Assembly (NCBI RefSeq): GCF_001475935.1
Contig: NZ_LDQA01000001.1
Span: forward strand, 186,001 to 250,000
DNA from: Aureimonas ureilytica
GTDB lineage: Bacteria; Pseudomonadota; Alphaproteobacteria; Rhizobiales; Rhizobiaceae
Length of the DNA stretch: 64,000 nt
Direction: 5' to 3'
Shown in pieces: positions 18,834 through 28,160 of this stretch (positions are counted from its first letter, which is position 1; every line of letters starts with the position of its first letter). The notes under the pieces were generated by a model. That model saw only the letters and a list, made by a program, of their open reading frames with translations. It was not told the origin of the DNA and made no database searches. A program made the position numbers and the translations under genes.

Positions 18834-19564
18834 GCGACATGGCCGGGCTAACCGCAGACTGGCTGAAGGAGCGCCCGATCGCGCATCGGGGGTTGCATGA
18901 CGGGAATGCTGCCGTCTTCGAGAACTCGATGTCGGCGTTTCAGGCCGCGATCGACGCCGGATACGCCATTGAGTGCGACGTGCATCTCTCGGCCGATCGT
19001 GTGCCGGTCGTGTTTCATGACGAAAATCTCGAGCGGCTGACGGGTAGCGCGGGATCGATCCGCGCTCGCTCGGCCGATGCCCTATCGGCGTTGCGTCTGG
19101 GATCCAGCTCCGACACGATCCCGAGTCTTGCGGACCTGTTGGCCCTCGTGCGCGGCCAGGTTCCCCTCATCGTGGAGCTGAAGGGCATCGATCCAGCCAG
19201 TGACCAAGGGTTCGTCGGGACGGTCGCAGCGGTGGCCCAAGATTATAACGGCCCCCTCGCCTTCATGTCCTTTGATCATTGGCTGCTGGAGCAGTCCGAT
19301 GATCTAAGGGGGCTCTATCCCCTCGGCTTGACCGCCGAAGGGATCCGCCCGGAGATCCTGGACGCGCATCGGCGGATTTTCGACGGTCGATGCGACTTCA
19401 CGTCCTATAACGTTCATCATCTTCCGAACGCATTCGTGGATTGGGTTCGTACGGAACGCGGCGCGCCGGTCATCAGTTGGACGGTGCGCACACCGGACGA
19501 GGTGGAGCGCAGTTCGCTCCATGCGGATCAGATGACATTCGAGGGATTTACGCCGCCGCGCTGA
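18830..19564 (+). CDS. glycerophosphodiester phosphodiesterase
   Basis: GDPD-family TIM-barrel enzyme that hydrolyses glycerophosphodiesters to glycerol-3-phosphate and an alcohol. The catalytic start IAHRGLHDG (His19) is followed by FENSMSAFQAA and ECDVHLSADRVPVVFHD, and later VELKG. 244 residues and no signal peptide suggest a cytoplasmic UgpQ-like enzyme. GTG at 18830 overlaps the RidA stop (GTGA); an ATG at 18839 is an alternative. Translational coupling with the RidA gene is likely. Confidence 0.92.
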   Translation: MSDMAGLTADWLKERPIAHRGLHDGNAAVFENSMSAFQAAIDAGYAIECDVHLSADRVPVVFHDENLERLTGSAGSIRARSADALSALRLGSSSDTIPSLADLLALVRGQVPLIVELKGIDPASDQGFVGTVAAVAQDYNGPLAFMSFDHWLLEQSDDLRGLYPLGLTAEGIRPEILDAHRRIFDGRCDFTSYNVHHLPNAFVDWVRTERGAPVISWTVRTPDEVERSSLHADQMTFEGFTPPR

Positions 19565-19587
19565 CTTCCTTCAAACGTGGAGGTCCT

Positions 19588-20805
19588 ATGGACGATGGCA
19601 GCGACGGCGTCGATCCGACGCAAGGCACCATGACGCTGAGCGTGATCGACGCCATATCGAGCGTCGATCCAGAGCTGTGGGACGGGTTGGCCAAGGTCGA
19701 CTCAGCCCGCACGATCAACCCATTCGTCTCTCATGCATTCTTGTCTTGCCTCGAGGATGCCGGCTGCGTCGGGCCGCGCTCTGGGTGGCAAGTGCAGCAC
19801 CTTGCCCTGTCCGATGACTCGGGGCGGATCGTCGCGGTCGCGCCCGCCTATCTCAAGAGCCATAGTCAGGGCGAATATGTCTTCGATCATGGCTGGGCCG
19901 ACGCCTTCGAGCGGGCGGGTGGGCGATATTATCCCAAGCTCCAGATCAGCGCACCCTTTTCTCCGGTGACCGGCCCAAGGCTTCTGGTCGGCAGCGGCGA
20001 CGAGACAGGACTTTGCCGGCATATGATGGCGCAAGCCATCAAGGGCTATGTCGCGGCGGCGGGAGTCTCGTCGGCTCATGCCACCTTCCTGACGCCGGAC
20101 GATCTCGCCGCGCTGTCGGACGACGAGTTTCTGCATCGGACCGACCAGCAGTTCCACTTCGTCAATCGCGGCTATGACAGTTACGACGAGTTTCTGGAGA
20201 CCCTGGCGTCCCGCAAGCGCAAGGGCCTGCGCAAGGAACGCCGGGACGCGCTGGACAACGGCATTAGCATCGAGCGCCTGAGCGGACGAGAGCTGACCGA
20301 AAGTGCGTGGGACGCGTTCTTCTCGTTCTACATGGACACGGGAAGCCGGAAGTGGGGTCGGCCCTACCTCAACCGTCGCTTCTTCTCGCTTCTTGGCGAG
20401 CGCATGGGCCCAAGCGTCGTTCTGGTGATGGCGAAGCGCGAAGGGCGGTATATCGCCGGTGCGCTCAATCTTGTCGGCGCCGGTCGCATCTTCGGTCGCT
20501 ATTGGGGATGCATCGAAGAGCATCCCTTCCTGCATTTCGAAGTCTGCTACCATCAGGCGATCGATTACGCGATCGAGCACAAGCTGGAGGTCGTGGAAGC
20601 GGGCGCGCAGGGCGAGCATAAGCTCGCGCGGGGCTATGAGCCCGTCACCACGCATTCTGCGCATTACATCGCCCATTCCGGTTTGCGCGCCGCTGTCGAA
20701 CAATATCTCCGGCGCGAACGACGGGATGTCGAGCGAATGCACGAGCTTCTCTCAGATCATACGCCCTTCCGCAAAAACGACGATGGCGAGCACGGCGGCA
20801 GCTAG
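19588..20805 (+). CDS. COG3146/DUF482 acyltransferase-like protein (FemAB/GNAT-like)
   Basis: The 405-residue product belongs by eye to the large GNAT-superfamily group annotated as peptidogalycan biosynthesis/recognition proteins. Typical blocks are NPFVSHAFLSCLEDAG, WQVQHLAL, GYDSYDEFLETLASRKRKG and GAQGEHKLARGYEP. The substrate is not known. GGAGG stands just before the ATG at 19588; the longer open frame from 19441 overlaps the preceding gene and is not supported. It lies 23 bp after the phosphodiesterase, suggesting one transcript. Confidence 0.88.
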   Translation: MDDGSDGVDPTQGTMTLSVIDAISSVDPELWDGLAKVDSARTINPFVSHAFLSCLEDAGCVGPRSGWQVQHLALSDDSGRIVAVAPAYLKSHSQGEYVFDHGWADAFERAGGRYYPKLQISAPFSPVTGPRLLVGSGDETGLCRHMMAQAIKGYVAAAGVSSAHATFLTPDDLAALSDDEFLHRTDQQFHFVNRGYDSYDEFLETLASRKRKGLRKERRDALDNGISIERLSGRELTESAWDAFFSFYMDTGSRKWGRPYLNRRFFSLLGERMGPSVVLVMAKREGRYIAGALNLVGAGRIFGRYWGCIEEHPFLHFEVCYHQAIDYAIEHKLEVVEAGAQGEHKLARGYEPVTTHSAHYIAHSGLRAAVEQYLRRERRDVERMHELLSDHTPFRKNDDGEHGGS

Positions 20806-20863
20806 ACCTGCTACGCCTCGCAATTAAGATCGGCGGATCATAACCGGAGGATTCGAGCTGGCC

Positions 20864-21289
20864 ATGATGCCTTATGACGACACTAATATTTTCGCGAAGA
20901 TTCTACGCGGAGAGATTCCCAGCACGAAGATCTACGAAACGGATGCCGTTCTTGCGATCATGGACATCATGCCGCAATCCGAGGGGCATTGCCTCGTCAT
21001 CCCGAAGTCAGCGTCCCGCAATCTCCTCGACGCCGAAGATGCAGCGCTTCAGTCCGCGATGGTCGAGGTCGCTCGTCTCGCACGCGCCACGAAGTCAGCC
21101 TTCGGTGCGGACGGTGTTTCGGTGATGCAGTTCAATGAAGCGGCCGGCGGGCAGACCGTCTATCACCTGCATTTCCATGTGATCCCGCGCTACGAAGGTT
21201 TGGTGCTCAAGGGGCACGGCGCATCCGGGATGGCGGACCCGTCCGCTCTCGCCGAACAAGCCGAACGGATTCGCCAACATCTGGCTTAA
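20864..21289 (+). CDS. HIT family protein
   Basis: Histidine-triad nucleotide hydrolase or transferase. The triad HLHFHVIPR places His101, His103 and His105, with the fold start DDTNIFAKILRGEIP. The 141-residue length fits HinT-like proteins that cleave purine nucleoside phosphoramidates. GGAGG lies about 13 bases before the doubled ATG at 20864/20867. Convergent with azlD, four bases away. Confidence 0.93.
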   Translation: MMPYDDTNIFAKILRGEIPSTKIYETDAVLAIMDIMPQSEGHCLVIPKSASRNLLDAEDAALQSAMVEVARLARATKSAFGADGVSVMQFNEAAGGQTVYHLHFHVIPRYEGLVLKGHGASGMADPSALAEQAERIRQHLA

Positions 21290-21293
21290 GAGA

Positions 21294-21665
21294 TCAGATG
21301 ATACCCATCATCCAGGGCACACCAAGGAGGATGATCTCGGCGACGAGGATGGCGACGAGCGTCTGACGCCCGAGCCAGAGGTAGGCACAGAATCCTCCTC
21401 CCAGAGCCGCGATCCGGATCCAATCCGGGATCGCGGCCAGCGACGACCCACCGGGAAATAGCACGAGCCGAGCGATCACGGCGGCGACCAGCCCCGTCGC
21501 AACAGCCCTTGCGCCGATGATCAGCGGCGATGATTCGCTGATCCGTCCCGACGACAGGACACCCAGCCAACGCCAGATGTCGGTCGGCAACCATCCCGCC
21601 AGAAGAATGAACACAAAGGGCCACCATGGGGCGGCCATGGCGCCGTAATTGAGATCGAGGCTCAT
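21294..21665 (-). CDS. azlD: AzlD family branched-chain amino acid transport subunit
   Basis: Small partner of the AzlCD exporter for branched-chain amino acids. 123 residues with about four hydrophobic segments (from PFVFILLAGWLPTDIWRW to LVAEIILLGVPWMMGII). The ATG at 21665 overlaps the azlC stop by four bases, so the pair is translationally coupled. Specificity is inferred from family only. Confidence 0.88.
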   Translation of the reverse strand: MSLDLNYGAMAAPWWPFVFILLAGWLPTDIWRWLGVLSSGRISESSPLIIGARAVATGLVAAVIARLVLFPGGSSLAAIPDWIRIAALGGGFCAYLWLGRQTLVAILVAEIILLGVPWMMGII

Positions 21666-22399
21666 TCAGGGGACCTCGACGCCACGAGACGACCGATCAC
21701 AAGGGACGCAAGCCCGGCCGCAATCCCGGCGATCAGAATGTCGAAATCGGGAGCAAGCCGATTGGCTGGAACGATGGCGACCATCCCGAGAAACAAGGCC
21801 AACCGGCCGGTCACGTCACGCGCGGAGCCGTAGAGCGATGTGAGAAAATAAACGGGCGTCAAGAAAGCCAGGGCGCCAGTGACGAGCGCTGGAAACTGAC
21901 CCATCAGATTGAAGGCGAACGCGACGATCAACGTGTTGATGACAGTCAGCGTGATGCCGAACCCCGCGAAAAACGCTGTTCGGTAGCGGCGTGGAATATC
22001 GGGAAGGCGCTCCATCGCCACGACCCAGGCGGTGACCGCCACAAAATGGGACAGGACAAGAAGTGTGCTCGTTCGTGTTCGCTTCGCGCGAAGGTCCGGC
22101 ATCAAGGACATGACCATCGGCATCAGCCGCAGGGAAGACAACCCGACAGCAAAAGCCGTCGCCACTAACGACAGGCCTGCGGTGATCGAACCGAGAAGGA
22201 TGAGATTGGCCGGCAGCGCCCAGATCGAAAAGACCATAAACGAGGCCTCGAACCAGTTAAGCCCGGCATCGCGCGCCAGACCGGCGAAACCCAGATGTGC
22301 CGTCACCAGAATCAGCGCCGGCGCAGAAACGATCTGACGAATTCCTCGCCGGACCCAAAGCCGCGTCTCGTCCTGTTCGTGTTCTTGCAAAGGGTCCAT
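21662..22399 (-). CDS. azlC: AzlC family branched-chain amino acid permease
   Basis: Large subunit of an AzlCD-type exporter. From ATG at 22399 it has 245 residues with seven to eight hydrophobic segments and typical AzlC blocks such as FSIWALPANLILLGS, SLRLMPMVMSLMPDL and MGQFPALVTGALAFLTP. The frame is open to 22735, but the extra 112 residues are polar, overlap clpA antisense and include the clpA terminator, so they are rejected. No strong ribosome binding site is visible. Confidence 0.88.
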   Translation of the reverse strand: MDPLQEHEQDETRLWVRRGIRQIVSAPALILVTAHLGFAGLARDAGLNWFEASFMVFSIWALPANLILLGSITAGLSLVATAFAVGLSSLRLMPMVMSLMPDLRAKRTRTSTLLVLSHFVAVTAWVVAMERLPDIPRRYRTAFFAGFGITLTVINTLIVAFAFNLMGQFPALVTGALAFLTPVYFLTSLYGSARDVTGRLALFLGMVAIVPANRLAPDFDILIAGIAAGLASLVIGRLVASRSPE

Positions 22400-22435
22400 G
22401 CCATCGCCCGATTGAATCAACAGGGCGGCGACATG

Positions 22436-22460
22436 AAAAAGGCCGCCCGGAAGGCGGCCT
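22436..22460 (-). terminator. rho-independent terminator of clpS-clpA
   Basis: AGGCCGCC (22440-22447) and GGCGGCCT (22453-22460) form an 8-bp stem; on the minus strand it is followed by a T-run down to 22436. It lies 13 bp beyond the clpA stop. Confidence 0.85.
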
Positions 22461-22472
22461 TTCTTTAACCCA

Positions 22473-24989
22473 TCAATTTGGCTTGCGGGGAATTTTCGGG
22501 ACGGTTCCGGTCCTTTTGCTACTGCGAGACGAGGGCTCGTCAGCTGGACGAACGGTCTCCTGTGCCTCGCCGGACTCTGTAACATCCTGATTGTCGTCGA
22601 GTTCGAACTCTTCGTCCTCGTCCTCTTCGATGACGTCTTCGCCGTTCGGTCCGACCTTGGCTCGCTTTGCGCTGGCCTTGCGAGGTTTGGTGAAGGATTC
22701 GTCCGCAATGGCTTCGAGCGCGAGCTTCTTGGCACCCGCCTCGTCCGTCACCACCGTGACCTTGACCGTTCCGCCGCGCTTGAGCTTGCCGAACAGAACC
22801 TCGTCAGCCAGAGGCTTCTTGACATATTCCTGAATGACACGACCGAGCGGCCGTGCACCCATGTGCTCGTCATAGCCCTTCTCCGCCAGCCATGCGATGG
22901 CATCGGGATGAAGTTCGAAGGTCACGCCGCGCTCCGAAAGCTGCGCTTCCAGCTGCATCACGAATTTCTGGACGACTTCGTGGATCACCGGCGTGGGCAG
23001 CGGGCCGAACGGAATGATCGCATCGAGGCGGTTGCGGAATTCGGGTGTGAACAGGCGGTTGATCGCCTCCACATCGTCGCCCGTCCGTCTGGTCGAGCCG
23101 AAGCCGATCGCGGCCTTTTGGGACTCTGACGCGCCCGCGTTGGTCGTCATGATCAGGATCACATTGCGGAAGTCGATCTTCTTGCCGTTGTGATCCGTCA
23201 GTTTCCCGTGATCCATGACCTGCAACAGGATGTTGAAGAGATCCGGATGCGCCTTCTCGATTTCATCGAGCAGCAACACGCAATGCGGATGCTGGTCGAC
23301 GCCGTCCGTCAGCAGGCCGCCCTGATCGAAGCCGACATAGCCCGGAGGCGCGCCGATCAACCGCGAGACCGTGTGGCGCTCCATATATTCGGACATATCG
23401 AAGCGCAGGAGCTCGATTCCGAGTGCTGACGCCAGTTGTTTGGCGACTTCCGTCTTGCCGACGCCGGTCGGGCCCGAGAAGAGGTAGGAGCCGATCGGCT
23501 TCTCCGGTTCGCGCAGGCCCGCGCGCGCCAGCTTGATCGCCGTCGTCAGGCTCTCGATGGCGGCGTCCTGACCGTAGACGACGCGCTTCAGCTGCTCGGT
23601 GAGGTTCGAGAGAACCTCTTCGTCATCCTTGGAAACCGATTTCGGCGGAATGCGCGCCATCGTCGCGACGGTCGCCTCGATCTCCTTGACCCCGATGCTC
23701 TTCTTGCGCTTGGGCTCGGGCAGCAGCATCTGCGAAGCGCCTGTCTCGTCGATCACGTCGATCGCCTTGTCCGGCAGCTTCCGATCGTTGATGTAGCGGG
23801 CCGACAATTCCACGGCCGAACGGATGGCCTCGTTTGAAAATTTCACATGGTGGAAATCTTCGAAGTAAGGCTTCAATCCCTTCAGAATGGCCACCGCATC
23901 CTCGACGGAGGGCTCGGCCACGTCGATCTTCTGGAAGCGACGGACGAGCGCCCGGTCCTTCTCGAAGAACTGCCGGTATTCCTTATAGGTGGTCGAGCCG
24001 ATGCAGCGGATCGCCCCCGAAGACAGCGCAGGTTTGAGAAGATTGGACGCGTCCATCGCGCCGCCGGAGGTTGCCCCCGCCCCGATCACCGTGTGGATCT
24101 CGTCGATGAAAAGAACCGCGCCTGGAAACTCCTCGAGTTCCTTGACGACCTGCTTCAACCGCTCCTCGAAATCGCCACGATAGCGCGTGCCGGCCAAGAG
24201 CGTTCCCATATCGAGAGAGAAGATCGTGGCATCCGCCAGGACTTCCGGGACGTCGCCTTCGACGATTCGCTTGGCCAGACCTTCCGCGATCGCCGTCTTT
24301 CCGACGCCGGGGTCGCCGACATAGAGCGGGTTGTTCTTGGAACGGCGGCAGAGAACCTGAATGGTGCGGTTGATCTCGTTGGCGCGTCCAATCAGCGGAT
24401 CGATCCGCCCGGTTTTCGCCTTCTCGTTGAGATTGACGCAATACGCCGTCAGAGCGTCCTGCGTCGACTTGCGACGCCCCTCGTCCTCATTCCCCATGAC
24501 CGACTGCTCGTCCTCCGTTCCGCGCACGGTGCGGCCTTCGGACGCGCCAGGACGCTTGGAAATTCCATGCGAAATGAAATTCACGGCATCGTATCGCGTC
24601 ATCTCCTGCTCCTGCAGGAAGAAGGCGGCGTGGCTTTCACGCTCGGCGAAGATCGCGACGAGAACATTCGCGCCCGTCACTTCGTCCCGGCCAGAGGACT
24701 GAACGTGAATCACGGCGCGCTGGATCACACGATGGAAGCCGGCGGTCGGCTTGGAATCGTCGTCGCTGCCGTTCACCAGATTGGCGAGTTCGGTATCGAT
24801 ATATTCGATCAGGGACGAGCGCAGAGCGTCAAGATCGACACTGCACCCGCGCATGACATTGGCCGCGTCCTTATCGTCCAGAAGGGCCAGGAGGAGATGT
24901 TCGAGAGTGGCAAATTCCTGATGGCGTTCGTTTGCGTAGGTCAGCGCTTGATGCAGCGACTTTTCGAGGCTTTGAGAAAATGTCGGCAA
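22473..24989 (-). CDS. clpA: ATP-dependent Clp protease ATP-binding subunit ClpA
   Basis: AAA+ unfoldase that feeds substrates to ClpP, including N-degron substrates delivered by ClpS. The 838-residue protein has the N-domain with two Clp_N repeats (1-140), the first AAA module with Walker A GDPGVGKT at 225-232, the second with [11 protein letters not shown], and the ClpP-docking loop as IGFGS. The C-terminal ~75 residues form an unusually charged tail, first acidic ([12 protein letters not shown]) and then basic, longer than in E. coli ClpA. clpS lies eight bases upstream in the same operon. Confidence 0.97.
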   Translation of the reverse strand: MPTFSQSLEKSLHQALTYANERHQEFATLEHLLLALLDDKDAANVMRGCSVDLDALRSSLIEYIDTELANLVNGSDDDSKPTAGFHRVIQRAVIHVQSSGRDEVTGANVLVAIFAERESHAAFFLQEQEMTRYDAVNFISHGISKRPGASEGRTVRGTEDEQSVMGNEDEGRRKSTQDALTAYCVNLNEKAKTGRIDPLIGRANEINRTIQVLCRRSKNNPLYVGDPGVGKTAIAEGLAKRIVEGDVPEVLADATIFSLDMGTLLAGTRYRGDFEERLKQVVKELEEFPGAVLFIDEIHTVIGAGATSGGAMDASNLLKPALSSGAIRCIGSTTYKEYRQFFEKDRALVRRFQKIDVAEPSVEDAVAILKGLKPYFEDFHHVKFSNEAIRSAVELSARYINDRKLPDKAIDVIDETGASQMLLPEPKRKKSIGVKEIEATVATMARIPPKSVSKDDEEVLSNLTEQLKRVVYGQDAAIESLTTAIKLARAGLREPEKPIGSYLFSGPTGVGKTEVAKQLASALGIELLRFDMSEYMERHTVSRLIGAPPGYVGFDQGGLLTDGVDQHPHCVLLLDEIEKAHPDLFNILLQVMDHGKLTDHNGKKIDFRNVILIMTTNAGASESQKAAIGFGSTRRTGDDVEAINRLFTPEFRNRLDAIIPFGPLPTPVIHEVVQKFVMQLEAQLSERGVTFELHPDAIAWLAEKGYDEHMGARPLGRVIQEYVKKPLADEVLFGKLKRGGTVKVTVVTDEAGAKKLALEAIADESFTKPRKASAKRAKVGPNGEDVIEEDEDEEFELDDNQDVTESGEAQETVRPADEPSSRSSKRTGTVPKIPRKPN

Positions 24990-24997
24990 GCTTCACC

Positions 24998-25366
24998 TCA
25001 ATTCTTTTCCATCACGCATTGAAGCGGATGCTGATGCTGACGGGCGAAATCCATGACCTGCGTCACCTTCGTTTCCGCGACCTCGTAGGTGTAGACGCCG
25101 CACTCGCCCACCCCATGCTTGTGAACATGGAGCATGATGCGCGTGGCCGCCTCCCGGTCCTTCTGAAAGAACCGCTCGAGAACGTGGATGACGAACTCCA
25201 TCGGAGTGTAATCGTCATTGAGAAGAAGCACTCTGTAAAGATTGGGTCGTTTGGTTTTCGGCTTCGTACGCGTAATGACGGACGTGCCCCGGTCGTTGCC
25301 GACGCCGTCGTCATCACCCGCCTGTAGGCGGACCTTCGATGTCGGAGTCCTTGTCCTCAAGACCAT
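24998..25366 (-). CDS. clpS: ATP-dependent Clp protease adaptor ClpS
   Basis: Adaptor that binds N-degron substrates and docks on the ClpA N-domain. The core from [20 protein letters not shown] to the end ([22 protein letters not shown]) is complete and almost canonical. I chose ATG at 25366 (122 residues) from family length; ATG at 25423 would add 19 residues ([11 protein letters not shown]...) and cannot be excluded. The N-terminal ~40 residues are a flexible low-complexity arm. It precedes clpA by eight bases. Confidence 0.94.
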   Translation of the reverse strand: MVLRTRTPTSKVRLQAGDDDGVGNDRGTSVITRTKPKTKRPNLYRVLLLNDDYTPMEFVIHVLERFFQKDREAATRIMLHVHKHGVGECGVYTYEVAETKVTQVMDFARQHQHPLQCVMEKN

Positions 25367-25538
25367 ATCGTTCAATGCCGTCACCTTCGCCTTCGGCTGA
25401 TATGTATGTGCACTCTGGCTCATTTTAAGACGCCATCCCGCCGCAGCCGAAATTCTCAACGCCACCCTTGCGATCCCAGACACCACAAGATTCGGTCTGT
25501 CGCCGCAAGAGGCGGTATCGCTCTACACCGAAGAACAT

Positions 25539-25564
25539 AAAAAAAGCCCGGCTGGCGCCGGGCT
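25539..25564 (-). terminator. rho-independent terminator of the phasin gene
   Basis: AGCCCGGC (25545-25552) and GCCGGGCT (25557-25564) form an 8-bp stem with a four-base loop; on the minus strand a run of seven T follows. It is about 34 bp beyond the phasin stop. Confidence 0.9.
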
Positions 25565-25597
25565 TCGTGCATTCTCGCTCGTTGTTGGAAGGAGGTT

Positions 25598-25957
25598 TCA
25601 GGCCGCCTGATACGAAGCGTCCTGAGCGAAATTCGCCGCCTTGTTCAGGTTGTTCTCGAACGGCTTGAAGGTCTCGCGAGCGACGCCGGCGTAGATCTCG
25701 TTGATCTTCGAAGCCTGCGAGACCCAAGCCTCGTAGCAGGACTTCATGTAATTCGTCTGGACTTCGATCGCTTTGTCGGGCGTCCGGGTCTGAGCGAGCT
25801 CTTCCAACATCTTGGTCGAGGTCTCGTAATTGCGCTTGGTGAAGTCACCGGTCTCGGCGGCGATCTGCTGGAAGCCCTTTGTCATCGCGGAGATCGACTT
25901 GAGGACGTTGTCCATGGCTTCCTTGCTGGCCTGACCAGCGTCCGCATACATGTTCAT
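25598..25957 (-). CDS. phasin family protein
   Basis: Small amphipathic granule-associated protein; phasins coat polyhydroxyalkanoate granules. The 119-residue helical product has Phasin_2-type features: MDNVLKSISAMTKGFQQIA, QTRTPDKAIEVQTNYMKSCYEAW and an Ala-rich end. It is transcribed alone, with its own terminator. No PHA synthase gene is in this window. The upstream region has TGCA-rich inverted repeats that could be PhaR operators. Confidence 0.88.
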   Translation of the reverse strand: MNMYADAGQASKEAMDNVLKSISAMTKGFQQIAAETGDFTKRNYETSTKMLEELAQTRTPDKAIEVQTNYMKSCYEAWVSQASKINEIYAGVARETFKPFENNLNKAANFAQDASYQAA

Positions 25958-26265
25958 TGCAATGCTCCCGTTTCCAACCCGTCACCGCAGTTCGCTGCAG
26001 CGCATCCGAATATATTGCATCGCACAATGAATGCAAGCTGCAATCGGAGGTTTTGAGGAAAAAGGTGAAGCCTTCCGATTTCACATAAACTTTGAAGCGA
26101 ATGCCCTCATGCGATCACAAGGTTCCGGCAACCATAAACGGATTGGTAAGGCCCTCGGGCGTATCTTTCCTCCAGATGAGATCGCTACGCCACACTGTTG
26201 GTAAGGGCTCGACTGCGAAGTCGAGTCGCGGCATCTCGACAATTGCAGAGACGAGAGAGCTGCCC
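25958..26265. promoter_or_regulatory. divergent phasin / carboxypeptidase intergenic region with TGCA-rich repeats
   Basis: This 308-bp region separates two divergent genes. It contains the palindrome GCTGCAGC (25994-26001) and the inverted repeat TTGCAT-N10-ATGCAA (26015-26036), followed by GCTGCAA. PhaR-type repressors of phasin genes bind TGC-rich palindromes in other alphaproteobacteria, so these are candidate operators. The part nearer 26266 shows no clear boxes. Confidence 0.4.
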
Positions 26266-27717
26266 ATGCTCAAGGCCCCTTCCCGGATCGATGTCTTCGC
26301 CAAGTCGATTGGCTTGACGGCTGGATCCCTTCTCGTTGGCGCCACGCTCGTTCTACAGGCGCCCGCGGCGCACGCTCAGGCCAAGGACGACCGCTATTCG
26401 GCGATCGTGATCGACGCCAACAACGGCAAGGTTCTCTTCTCCAAGAGCAGCGACGAACGCCGTTATCCCGCTTCGCTCACGAAGATGATGACCCTCTATA
26501 TGCTGTTCGATGCGTTGGAGAGTGGACGCGCGACGCTTTCCACCCCGATGAAGGTCTCGGCTTACGCCTCCGCTCGCCCGCCATCCAAGCTCGGGTTGAA
26601 GCCCGGAACCACGATCTCGGTGGAGGAAGGCATTCTGGGTCTCGTCACGCGATCGGCCAATGACGCGGCCGTGGTGATCGGCGAGTTTCTCGGTGGCACG
26701 GAGAGCCAGTTCGCGGAGATGATGACGTCGAAGGCTCGCAAGCTGGGCATGACGCGGACGAATTTTCAGAACGCCAACGGCCTTCCCAATCCCGGCCAGA
26801 TGACGACCGCGCGCGACATGGCGACGCTCGGCATCGCCCTTCGTGAGCATTTCCCGCAATATTACAGCTACTTCAGCCGCCGTTCCTTCAACTTCCGTGG
26901 CCAGGTGATCGGCAATCACAACCGGCTTCTCGGGCGTGTTCAAGGTGTCGACGGCATTAAAACCGGCTATATCAACGCATCCGGCTTCAACCTCGTCACC
27001 TCGGTCGTTCGCGGCAACAAGAAGCTGGTGGCGGTGGTCATGGGCGGGCGCACGGCCCGCTCGCGCGACGATCACATGGTCGAGCTCGTCAACAAATATC
27101 TTCCTGACGTGAGCACGCGTGGCAGCGAGCCCTTGATCGCGGCCTATTCGCCGGCTGTTCGCGGTCCATCCGTATCGTCACACGTCGCCGAAGTCCCGCA
27201 GAGCGTCCCGTTGCCGACGCGCCGGGCCTCGTCCATCAACGAGCGCGTCGCGCAGGCTTACGGCTCCAACGCGGCCGGGGCGATGAACGCCATTACGGCG
27301 CCCGAACGATCCGCGATTGGCCGGGATGCGCTGCGAGCGGCCATGGGGCAGAAAGGTCAGGACAGTCTCGAAATTCCGACCTCGAATGCCTTGGCGGGGG
27401 CGCCGCGTCCGCGCGTGGCTGTTCCGGGAGCGTCCGTACCACCTGTGGCGACGGCATCCCTCGCCTCTTCGGGCTGGATCGTTCAGATCGCGGCCACGCC
27501 GGCCGAGTCGACCGCGTTGGATATTCTCGCCGAAGCCAAGCAGCGTGGCGGGTCGGCGCTCGCCCGCGCCAAGCCGTTCACGGAAGCGGTCGCCAGCGGT
27601 TCGCAGACCCTCTACCGAGCGCGCTTTGCGGGCTTCGACACGAAAGCCGCCGCCAACGCGGCCTGTGACGTTCTGAAGGCTCGCTCCTACGCCTGCTATG
27701 CAATCGGCGCTGATTGA
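26266..27717 (+). CDS. D-alanyl-D-alanine carboxypeptidase (PBP5/6 type) with C-terminal SPOR domain
   Basis: Periplasmic S11 penicillin-binding protein that trims the terminal D-Ala of peptidoglycan stem peptides. From ATG at 26266 it has 483 residues: signal peptide ending near AAHAQA (about 1-38), catalytic SxxK as Ser70-Leu-Thr-Lys73, SxN as Ser130-Ala-Asn132 and KTG at 232-234. A linker of Pro/Ser/Ala-rich sequence leads to a SPOR domain (about 403-483, starting GWIVQIAATPAES), which binds denuded glycan strands at the division site. The upstream frame from 26092 is open but has no signal peptide. Confidence 0.93.
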   Translation: MLKAPSRIDVFAKSIGLTAGSLLVGATLVLQAPAAHAQAKDDRYSAIVIDANNGKVLFSKSSDERRYPASLTKMMTLYMLFDALESGRATLSTPMKVSAYASARPPSKLGLKPGTTISVEEGILGLVTRSANDAAVVIGEFLGGTESQFAEMMTSKARKLGMTRTNFQNANGLPNPGQMTTARDMATLGIALREHFPQYYSYFSRRSFNFRGQVIGNHNRLLGRVQGVDGIKTGYINASGFNLVTSVVRGNKKLVAVVMGGRTARSRDDHMVELVNKYLPDVSTRGSEPLIAAYSPAVRGPSVSSHVAEVPQSVPLPTRRASSINERVAQAYGSNAAGAMNAITAPERSAIGRDALRAAMGQKGQDSLEIPTSNALAGAPRPRVAVPGASVPPVATASLASSGWIVQIAATPAESTALDILAEAKQRGGSALARAKPFTEAVASGSQTLYRARFAGFDTKAAANAACDVLKARSYACYAIGAD

Positions 27718-27817
27718 TCAACGCTGAACCGGCTCGGCCGCGATCCGTATTGGTTTCGCAGTCGATCGCTCACCTTATTTCGCCCGCCAGTTTGTTACGA
27801 GTCAGTTCGAGGTTCCC

Positions 27818-28102
27818 ATGTCGGTTGAGCAGGAAATCCTTGGTTACACGTCCGCCGGGGAAAAGGCCTCGAACGTGTCTTCGATCGGTCTTCACCCGCT
27901 CCAGCAAGCCGCCTCGCGTCTGGGCGACTATCGCGACGGCAAGACGCGGGTTCGCGCGAAGGACTTGGTGGGGCTACTTCTGTGCCATGGCGCTCGGGCT
28001 TGGCGCGCCGCGCAGCCCGAAGGCCTAATCTACCTCAAGGTCGACGGACCTGCCGGCACTCCAGCGGTGCGCATCTCCTGTGGGCGCAGCCCGCGCGGTT
28101 GA
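27818..28102 (+). CDS. small hypothetical protein
   Basis: I do not recognise this 94-residue product. It begins MSVEQEILGYTSAGEKAS, has no signal peptide or clear membrane span, and ends in basic residues. CGAGG lies a few bases before the ATG. It fills the only sizeable gap between the carboxypeptidase and the DUF1489 gene. A central LLLCHGARAWRAAQPEG segment looks protein-like, but the coding status rests on frame, start context and position only. Confidence 0.5.
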   Translation: MSVEQEILGYTSAGEKASNVSSIGLHPLQQAASRLGDYRDGKTRVRAKDLVGLLLCHGARAWRAAQPEGLIYLKVDGPAGTPAVRISCGRSPRG

Positions 28103-28160
28103 GATCTGGTAAACGAAGCTTCCAGTTGATCCCGCGCGGATTTGGCATCGGCTCTTCCCC

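Noticed and set aside
22400-22735. 112-residue N-terminal extension of AzlC
   Set aside because: The extension is polar and basic, runs through the clpA terminator and overlaps the clpA 3' end antisense; the AzlC family begins at the ATG at 22399.
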